From positions 1 to 45,267 of the IMG/VR virus record IMGVR_UViG_3300046516_000729: a stretch of DNA of 45,267 nt; one strand, given 5' to 3'. This document shows positions 40,407-45,267 of this stretch, one piece after another. The stretch comes from a virus. The position numbers were made by a program, and so were the translations under genes. The notes beneath the pieces were generated by a model, which worked only from the letters and a program-made list of their open reading frames with translations, had not been told where the DNA came from and searched no databases. Numbering within the stretch: the first letter of the stretch is position 1; each line of letters starts with the position of its first letter.

Positions 40407-41348
40407 ATGACACTCATACCGCAACTACCGCAACACATCGACTCGACTATGACATCCTGCTTCCGCAGTTGCCCAAGGAAGTTCTATGACGAGTTTGTTC
40501 TTGGCCTCCGCCCGCCGGGCCTATCCATCGACCTCCATGCTGGCGGGGCCTTCGCCCACACGCTTGATGTAGTACGTCGAGAAACCTTCCTTAGCGGACG
40601 AAGCCTTCAAGAAGCCCTTCTCCGAGGTCACGCCGCCTTCCAAATCTATTGGGGAGACTTCGAAATACCCGACGGCAAAAAAACAACCAAACGACCTGAG
40701 CGCGTTTGGGAAGCCGTCGAAAGCTACTTCGCGATGTATCCCCCACTGAGTGACCATATACAACCTTACTTCGTTGATGGCAAGCCCACATTTGAGTTTA
40801 CCTTCGCGATACCTCTGGAGACCATTGATCCGGCGAAGCCGTGGCCCCTTCATCCAGTGACGGGCGATCCATTTTTGTACTCCGGTCGATTTGATCTGTT
40901 AGGCGAATACATGGGACTACCGATTGTGTGCGACGATAAGACGTCTGGCACCGGCCACTACGCTAACTGGAGCGAGAAATGGGACCTCAGGGGTCAATTC
41001 ATCGGATATACTTGGGCCGCGAAAGAACTTGGTATCCCCGCCGATTCATGTGCTGTACGAGGTATCGGCATTCTCATGCGGAGCATCGAACACGCCGAGG
41101 CCATAAAGCCGTACAGCGACGACTTACGCGCAAAATGGCTCGAACAGCTTCGCCGCGATTTGTGGCGGATAGTGAAAATGTGGAACGACAATTACTTCGA
41201 CTACAACTTTGCCGAGTCCTGTACCGCTTACGGAAATTGCATCTTCTCCACAGCATGTCAATCGAGTAACCCTGACGCGTGGTTGAGTAACTTCGAAGTA
41301 CGTCGTTGGAATCCTACCGCGATCGACCCAACTAAAGCGGCCGTGTGA
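40407..41348 (+). CDS. RecB/Cas4-like PD-(D/E)XK exonuclease with Fe-S cysteines
   Basis: 313 residues. FRSCPRKFYDEF at the start (Cys22), GGAFAHTLDVVRRE helix, YSGRFDLLGE (Asp163), VCDDKTSG (Asp176, Lys178) and QFIGYTWAAKELG define a RecB/AddB/Cas4-type nuclease. Cys22 with Cys272, Cys278 and Cys284 would bind an iron-sulfur cluster as in Cas4 and AddB. There is no Cas1, Cas2 or CRISPR array, so it is a phage recombination exonuclease, generating single strands for the Sak4-like ATPase downstream. Confidence 0.88.
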   Translation: MTLIPQLPQHIDSTMTSCFRSCPRKFYDEFVLGLRPPGLSIDLHAGGAFAHTLDVVRRETFLSGRSLQEALLRGHAAFQIYWGDFEIPDGKKTTKRPERVWEAVESYFAMYPPLSDHIQPYFVDGKPTFEFTFAIPLETIDPAKPWPLHPVTGDPFLYSGRFDLLGEYMGLPIVCDDKTSGTGHYANWSEKWDLRGQFIGYTWAAKELGIPADSCAVRGIGILMRSIEHAEAIKPYSDDLRAKWLEQLRRDLWRIVKMWNDNYFDYNFAESCTAYGNCIFSTACQSSNPDAWLSNFEVRRWNPTAIDPTKAAV

Positions 41349-41367
41349 GGGAGAGGAGTATCACTCG

Positions 41368-41646
41368 ATGATCCCAGAGCGCCCCCTCACATCACCCGAA
41401 TACGAACAACAAATCCTCGACAAATACTCGACGCCCGGTCTCCGCCGCAACAAATTGAAAGACACACCCGCCCATGAACGCCCCAATACCAAATCCAGTC
41501 AACACATTGATCCTCCAACCGCCGTCAGTCCTATTGGAGGGCGCGAGCGGCAGCGGCAAGACCTCGTCGCTAGTCACCGCCCTCGCAGCCGGTCTAGAAT
41601 TATTCGTGATTGGTACAGAGCCCGGTTACGTAGACTCTTTGATTGA
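41368..41646 (+). CDS. possible small gene overlapping the Sak4-like ATPase
   Basis: 92 codons from ATG 41368, which has a strong GAGAGGAG site. The first 37 residues (MIPERPLTSPEYEQQILDKY...) look protein-like and fill the 125-bp gap. The last 57 codons overlap the ATPase gene in another frame and are Arg-rich, as out-of-frame sequence would be. It may be a real overlapping gene, a leader for coupling, or the remnant of an ATPase N-terminus moved out of frame. Confidence 0.4.
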   Translation: MIPERPLTSPEYEQQILDKYSTPGLRRNKLKDTPAHERPNTKSSQHIDPPTAVSPIGGRERQRQDLVASHRPRSRSRIIRDWYRARLRRLFD

Positions 41647-42373
41647 CCGCTGTAGAGAGTTGAAACTTCCGCTCGACAACTTACACTGGATGTCAGTCCT
41701 TCCCGCTACCGAAGGCTGGGAAGCTCTCGACGAAATGGTCTCCAAGATTGGGTCACTCGACTTCGAAGGCGTATCCAAACTGAAGGGCGTTGGCAAAGAC
41801 AAGACCCGCGTTCCAGCAACAAAGTTACTTGGAGCCCTGAAGGATTTCCGCTGTGAACGCTCGAACCAGTCGTTTGGAAGCTTCACAACGTGGGACGGAT
41901 CACGCATGCTGGCCATAGATTCCCTCTCTGGCCTCTCCACGATTGCGTGGTATCTCACTGTGGGACATAAACCCACTGGCGCGCCCGGCGAATGGAACAT
42001 CGCAATGAACTTCATCGAGGCATTGTTGATGAAGATCAACTCCGATCGCCATTGTTACTTCACACTCACGGCCCACGTAGAAAAGGAGATGGATGAAATC
42101 TCCGGCGTCAATCGGATCATGACGAGTACGCTTGGACGTAAACTCGCCCCAAAGATTCCACGGTTCTTTGGCGAAGTAATCTACGCTCAACGGACGACTG
42201 TTGCGCCGCAATTCCGGTGGAGCACCATTGATGCTAACGCCGACCTCAAAAATCGGGTTCTCCCCGTCTCCAACATGCTATTGCCGACTTTCGTTCCCAT
42301 CGTCGAGGGCCACAAGAAACGAATAGTACTCGCCACAGGAGTAACGCCGCCCACAGGAGTAACGCCGCCGTGA
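41474..42373 (+). CDS. Sak4-like RecA-fold ATPase
   Basis: 299 residues. Walker A LEGASGSGKTSS (23-30), Walker B MLAIDSL (Asp149), and HCYFTLTAHVEKEMDEISG as the following strand place it with phage Sak4/AAA_24 single-strand annealing or strand-exchange proteins. Next to a Cas4-like nuclease and an SSB-like protein this forms a recombination module. The ribosome-binding site is poor (GAAAG), so it may depend on coupling to 41368. The C-terminus ends with a tandem TGVTPP repeat caused by an 18-bp duplication. Confidence 0.85.
   Translation: MNAPIPNPVNTLILQPPSVLLEGASGSGKTSSLVTALAAGLELFVIGTEPGYVDSLIDRCRELKLPLDNLHWMSVLPATEGWEALDEMVSKIGSLDFEGVSKLKGVGKDKTRVPATKLLGALKDFRCERSNQSFGSFTTWDGSRMLAIDSLSGLSTIAWYLTVGHKPTGAPGEWNIAMNFIEALLMKINSDRHCYFTLTAHVEKEMDEISGVNRIMTSTLGRKLAPKIPRFFGEVIYAQRTTVAPQFRWSTIDANADLKNRVLPVSNMLLPTFVPIVEGHKKRIVLATGVTPPTGVTPP
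42333..42368 (+). repeat. 18-bp tandem duplication containing a ribosome-binding site
   Basis: CCACAGGAGTAACGCCGC occurs at 42333-42350 and 42351-42368. Each copy contains AGGAG; the second serves the GTG start at 42370. The duplication adds TGVTPP to the ATPase C-terminus without shifting the frame. Confidence 0.85.
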
Positions 42374-42684
42374 AGATTTCAGACGAATTTCTCACGAAAC
42401 TATCTCGTACCCTCGCCGATCAGGGCAAACTAATCGAAGCTGGATGGATCAGCCTTCGCTTAGCTGCTATACCGCGCGACGCGACAGAGATACAAATTAA
42501 CGAAATGCGAATGGCCTACATGGCCGGAGCGCAACATTTATTCTCCTCCATCATGGTCGTAATGGACGACGATCATGAACCAACCGAAAGCGATCTCAGA
42601 CGTATGGATTTGATCCACAAAGAGCTAGAGGCTTTCGGCGAGGAATTAAAACTTCGCATCGTCGCCAGTTCCGGTAACGCCTAG
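42370..42684 (+). CDS. hypothetical protein of the recombination module
   Basis: 104 residues from GTG 42370, overlapping the ATPase stop (GTGA), AGGAG ten bases upstream. Helical: LSRTLADQGKLIEAGWISLR, EIQINEMRMAYMAGAQHLFS and DLIHKELEAFGEELKLRI. Small helical proteins of this kind are commonly found beside Sak4-like genes in phages, function unknown. Confidence 0.75.
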   Translation: MKISDEFLTKLSRTLADQGKLIEAGWISLRLAAIPRDATEIQINEMRMAYMAGAQHLFSSIMVVMDDDHEPTESDLRRMDLIHKELEAFGEELKLRIVASSGNA

Positions 42685-42697
42685 AGCCACGTCATTT

Positions 42698-42724
42698 GTG
42701 TGTGGGTCACGGAGGACCACACAC
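42698..42724 (+). promoter_or_regulatory. stem-loop upstream of the SSB-like gene
   Basis: GTGTGTGGGTC pairs with GACCACACAC with one bulged G. It lies in the 83-bp gap before the SSB-like gene; no T-run follows. Confidence 0.5.
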
Positions 42725-42767
42725 GAATACTCGAAACACAAAACCTCCCAACACGTAAGGACAAGAT

Positions 42768-43262
42768 ATGTCACAGACACATACGTTCGATGCCGACGCC
42801 TTTATGCAAACAACTGTCGATGACGCAATGTCGACGCAGTTACAAGGTGTACCTGAAGGCGAATATACTGCCGTTATCGGGGATTTTGATTCAACGGCTT
42901 TCAAGACTGTCACCACGACAGTCAAAGCTACTGGCGGTCAATTGGATCGGCCCGTCCTCGAAGTCCCATTCGTCATCCAAGACGAAGCCCTTAAGCTGAA
43001 ACTTGGACGCGAACAGATCACGCACCGTGAGACGTACTGGCTGGACTTCGGTCCAGACGGCAAACTCGATACTGGTCCCGACAAGAACGTCAGGCTCGGT
43101 CAACTCCGATCGGCGCTTGGTCAAAACTCGAAGGGCGTTCCGTGGGCCCCTACGATGCTTCGTAACATGGGGCCATTGAGGATCGTCATTAAAACGACGT
43201 CGGATAAACGTGACCCCGAAAAGAAGTACACGAACATCACCAAATACGCGAAGATCTCGTAG
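42768..43262 (+). CDS. single-stranded DNA-binding-like protein
   Basis: 164 residues. The plan GEYTAVIGDFD, PVLEVPFVIQDEALKLKLGR, ETYWLDFGPDGKLDTGPDKN, LGQLRSALGQN, IVIKTTSDKRDPEKKYTNI fits an OB-fold-like phage protein family found beside Sak4-like ATPases and presumed to bind single-stranded DNA. It lacks the acidic DDDIPF-type tail of host SSB. AAGGA seven bases before the ATG. Confidence 0.7.
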   Translation: MSQTHTFDADAFMQTTVDDAMSTQLQGVPEGEYTAVIGDFDSTAFKTVTTTVKATGGQLDRPVLEVPFVIQDEALKLKLGREQITHRETYWLDFGPDGKLDTGPDKNVRLGQLRSALGQNSKGVPWAPTMLRNMGPLRIVIKTTSDKRDPEKKYTNITKYAKIS

Positions 43263-43278
43263 TCGCCCACTTCGCGTA

Positions 43279-43340
43279 GAGGGGGACGAATTGGACGGGT
43301 AGTCATACTCTGTTCGTTCTGTTCGTCCCCCTCACTTTTT
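43279..43340 (+). terminator. long stem-loop with T-run before the methyltransferase gene
   Basis: Perfect 12-bp arms GAGGGGGACGAA (43279-43290) and TTCGTCCCCCTC (43322-43333) enclose a 31-nt loop and are followed by A and C then five T. It looks like an intrinsic terminator or attenuator between the SSB-like and ParB-methyltransferase genes. Confidence 0.65.
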
Positions 43341-43352
43341 AAGGATACTTCG

Positions 43353-44732
43353 ATGACACAATATATTCAACTTGATTGGATCTCCATCGGGCCGCGCCAA
43401 CGCAAGCGACTTGAAACGACACCGCTGGCTGACCTTGAGGAATCTATTCGCCAGCGTGGGTTGATCCATCCACCGACGTTCCGCGAAATTGAAGGAGACT
43501 CTGGCACGGTTTGGCAACTCATCGTAGGGGAACGGCGTACTACCGTCATGAAGAGGCTTCATGAAAAAGGCATCCAGTTCTATCACAATGGCGAACTCGT
43601 CCCTCGGGGACAAATACCCATCCTCACGTTACATGAGAATCTCACCCGTGCTGACCTTAAACAGATTGAGTTCGATGAGAATAAAATCAGAGAGCCCCTT
43701 CCGTGGCAAGACGAAGCCGAGGCGCTGTCTGAAATCCATAGACTACGCTTGGCCGAAAACCCCACGCAGTCTCGCCTTGCGACAGCACAACAACTTATTG
43801 ATGAGAAAGTTGTCGAAACGAACACTTCCGCCCATGCTCTTGCCCAACGCATTCAACGTGCTACTGCTATCTCTGAGAACCTCAACAATCCAACGATTGC
43901 GAAGGCGCGGAATGAAACCGAAGCGTATAACCTCATACTCAAGTCTGAAGAAGAAAAAATCAATGCGACCATCGCCAAGCGCCGTTTGGCGGCCACAACA
44001 GGGATTCCGGACATCGTTATTCGCCAAGGCGACTGTATTGAGATTTTATCAAGACTTGACTCAAACATGGCTGATCTTATACTCGCCGATCCCCCATTCG
44101 GTATCGGTGCAGATGCAGGAGGTTTCCGCCAACGAAGCGTCCATCATCATAACTACGAAGATACGCCAGAAAATGCTCACAAAGTGGCACAAGCGATTAT
44201 TCTCGACGGGTTTCGTGTAGCAAAGCCTATGGCTAATATGTGGATATTTTGTGACATAGATATGTTCTTTATCCTTCGAGATATGTGTAAGCGCGTCGGA
44301 TGGGTTCCGTTCCGTACACCGATCATTTGGCGAAAGTCCGCCAGCGAAGGAATGGCTCCGTGGCAAGGAAAAGGTCCCCGCCGAACTTATGAGTTGATCC
44401 TCTACGCCACAAAGGGCCAGCGCGGCCTCATCACGAGCCCCGTAGATATACTGGATTTCTCCAGAGTATCCCGGTCCGAACGTGTTCACGCTGCTGAGAA
44501 GCCTGTGGAACTTCTCGAGGCTCTTATCGGTTGTTCTACACTTCCAGGCGATTTCGTACTCGATCCATGTTGCGGAAGTGGTAGTTCCCTCGTCGCAGCG
44601 AATAACCTCAAACGCACTGGCATGGGCATTGAGATTGACGACACGTTCTACAACACCGCCATGAGTAACGTGTACAAGACCATTACGACGACTCCAGGGC
44701 TAAAGGACTCTCCGCTCGATGCGCTTGCGTAA
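43353..44732 (+). CDS. ParB-like nuclease domain fused to DNA methyltransferase
   Basis: 459 residues. N-terminal ParB/Srx fold: LADLEESIRQRGLIHPP (26-41) and WQLIVGERR (54-62). A helical linker (about 110-215) follows. The methyltransferase part has GDCIEIL, catalytic motif IV DPPFG (246-250), TPIIWRK, EKPVELLEALIG, and AdoMet-binding motif I DPCCGSGSS (404-412), so it is a beta-class (motif IV before I) N4-cytosine or N6-adenine enzyme. ParB-methyltransferase fusions are known in phages and probably protect DNA from host restriction. AAGGA nine bases before the ATG. Confidence 0.93.
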   Translation: MTQYIQLDWISIGPRQRKRLETTPLADLEESIRQRGLIHPPTFREIEGDSGTVWQLIVGERRTTVMKRLHEKGIQFYHNGELVPRGQIPILTLHENLTRADLKQIEFDENKIREPLPWQDEAEALSEIHRLRLAENPTQSRLATAQQLIDEKVVETNTSAHALAQRIQRATAISENLNNPTIAKARNETEAYNLILKSEEEKINATIAKRRLAATTGIPDIVIRQGDCIEILSRLDSNMADLILADPPFGIGADAGGFRQRSVHHHNYEDTPENAHKVAQAIILDGFRVAKPMANMWIFCDIDMFFILRDMCKRVGWVPFRTPIIWRKSASEGMAPWQGKGPRRTYELILYATKGQRGLITSPVDILDFSRVSRSERVHAAEKPVELLEALIGCSTLPGDFVLDPCCGSGSSLVAANNLKRTGMGIEIDDTFYNTAMSNVYKTITTTPGLKDSPLDALA

Positions 44733-44925
44733 GTTGTTCGACATCAACGTGGAGTTTGTCCACGAGACGGCGAAAGCCGTCAAATACACTGACGGCGATT
44801 ACGAGTTTTGGGTTCCCAAATCCATAATAGGTCCAGACGGATACATTCAAGTCGAGGCAAATGCTGATGGAACTTTCACTCTTACAGCGCCAGAGGACTG
44901 GCTCAACGAACGAGGCCTTATTTGA
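44719..44925 (+). CDS. small hypothetical protein
   Basis: 68 residues, beta-rich (VEFVHETAKAVKYTDGDYEF, VPKSIIGPDGYIQVE, FTLTAPEDWLNERGL). Sequences of this type occur in many phages next to replication genes, without known function. AAGGA precedes the ATG, which lies within the last codons of the methyltransferase. Its 3' end overlaps the polymerase gene start by about 59 nt. Confidence 0.75.
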   Translation: MRLRKLFDINVEFVHETAKAVKYTDGDYEFWVPKSIIGPDGYIQVEANADGTFTLTAPEDWLNERGLI

Positions 44926-45267
44926 AGGCACTAGCGGACCATACGACGCAGAGATCGTCATCGTTGGCGAGGCGTGGGGTTACGAAGAATCAGCGGCGCA
45001 CAAGCCATTCGTCGGAGCCAGCGGCTCGGAGTTGACGCGCATACTCGCTGACGCTGGGCTGGACCGCTCGAAGATACTCCTGACGAATGTCGCTGCCGTC
45101 CGGCCGCCTGACAATGAGTTTTGGAGACTCTTCGATGGCGAAACTAACGTCCGCGGCCTATATCCGGGTTCGTTCGTTTTGTCTGAATTGCAACGTCTCT
45201 ATAATCAGATGGCTGCGTATCCACGACGACTCATCATCGCAACAGGCAACTATGCGTTGTGGGCATT
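44867..45267 (+). CDS. UDG-exonuclease-DNA polymerase A, start (continues at 1)
   Basis: The 5' part of the gene that continues at base 1 and ends at 1404. The N-terminal domain is of the uracil-DNA glycosylase superfamily: IVIVGEAWGYEE (Glu35), KPFVGASG (46-53), TNVAAVRPPDNEF, and later HPAAIIR after the join. GEAWG replaces the GEAPG of family 4 enzymes. I prefer ATG 44867 (GAGG nine bases upstream) over ATG 44861. The domain would recognise uracil in DNA, or only bind it if inactive. Phase is preserved across the join: bases 45245-45267 equal 1-23, and codons read through. Confidence 0.88.
   Translation, partial: MELSLLQRQRTGSTNEALFEGTSGPYDAEIVIVGEAWGYEESAAHKPFVGASGSELTRILADAGLDRSKILLTNVAAVRPPDNEFWRLFDGETNVRGLYPGSFVLSELQRLYNQMAAYPRRLIIATGNYALWA
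45245..45267 (+). repeat. 23-bp terminal overlap marking a circular contig
   Basis: GGCAACTATGCGTTGTGGGC plus ATT is identical at 1-23 and 45245-45267, and lies inside one uninterrupted coding frame. It is an assembly overlap, not a natural terminal repeat, and shows that the contig is circular with 45244 unique bases. Confidence 0.95.

Noticed and set aside
40407-41348. CRISPR-associated Cas4 with adaptation module
   Set aside because: The nuclease has Cas4-like cysteines but there is no Cas1, Cas2 or repeat-spacer array; the recombination neighbours explain it.

Overview
The window is a complete small tailed-phage genome assembled as a circle. The last 23 bases (45245-45267) repeat the first 23, so the unique length is 45244 bp, and one gene (the DNA polymerase N-terminal half) runs across the join. 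Gene content fits a podovirus-like phage: portal, terminase, a major capsid protein of the DUF5309/SU10-like kind, a head-tail adaptor, a stabilisation/tail-tubular protein, fibres, and a run of internal or ejected proteins ending in a 2066-residue giant. I see no sheath, tape measure, integrase, repressor or phage RNA polymerase. It therefore looks strictly lytic and dependent on host RNA polymerase. The host is probably an alphaproteobacterium; the clue is two phage-borne secreted proteins with a C-terminal PIVGAG(I/L)PGL-hydrophobic-Arg-rich sorting tail of the kind I associate with Rhizobiales (inference).

The layout is two divergent blocks. A roughly 750 bp non-coding region (32294-33043) is the divergence point. 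It holds two mirrored arrays of 13-bp repeats around an AT-rich centre, several stem-loops and a rightward promoter candidate. From it the late block runs leftward (minus strand) from 32293 to 3958: a hypothetical gene with its own terminator, small terminase, a PD-(D/E)XK nuclease, large terminase, portal, scaffold, capsid, decoration, adaptor, collar fibre, a three-gene modular fibre array with a relic of a fourth copy, lysis genes (membrane/coiled-coil protein, 54-residue holin candidate, amidase), tail protein, and internal virion proteins. The early block runs rightward (plus strand) from 33044 through the contig join to 3968. It has a vWA protein, many small accessory and zinc-ribbon proteins, a deoxyribosyltransferase-like protein, a moron-like cassette of secreted proteins behind a promoter, and then recombination/replication genes: RecB/Cas4-like nuclease, Sak4-like ATPase, SSB-like protein, ParB-methyltransferase fusion, polymerase, dUTPase and a DUF3987-like helicase. 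The two blocks meet tail to tail with an 11-nt overlap at 3958-3968.

The most unusual system is the replication module. A uracil-DNA glycosylase domain is fused to the 3'-5' exonuclease and thumb of a family A DNA polymerase. The polymerase stops just before catalytic motif A, a complete dUTPase gene follows, and then the palm/fingers half (motifs A, B, C) is made from its own start codon. Uracil exclusion (dUTPase), uracil recognition (glycosylase) and synthesis (split polymerase) are thus interleaved in one operon. Other notable points are a dispersed family of GGGCGGTTAA hairpins placed upstream of genes, a shared C-terminal (V/I)xDLA ending on three unrelated early proteins, and the fibre cassette array.
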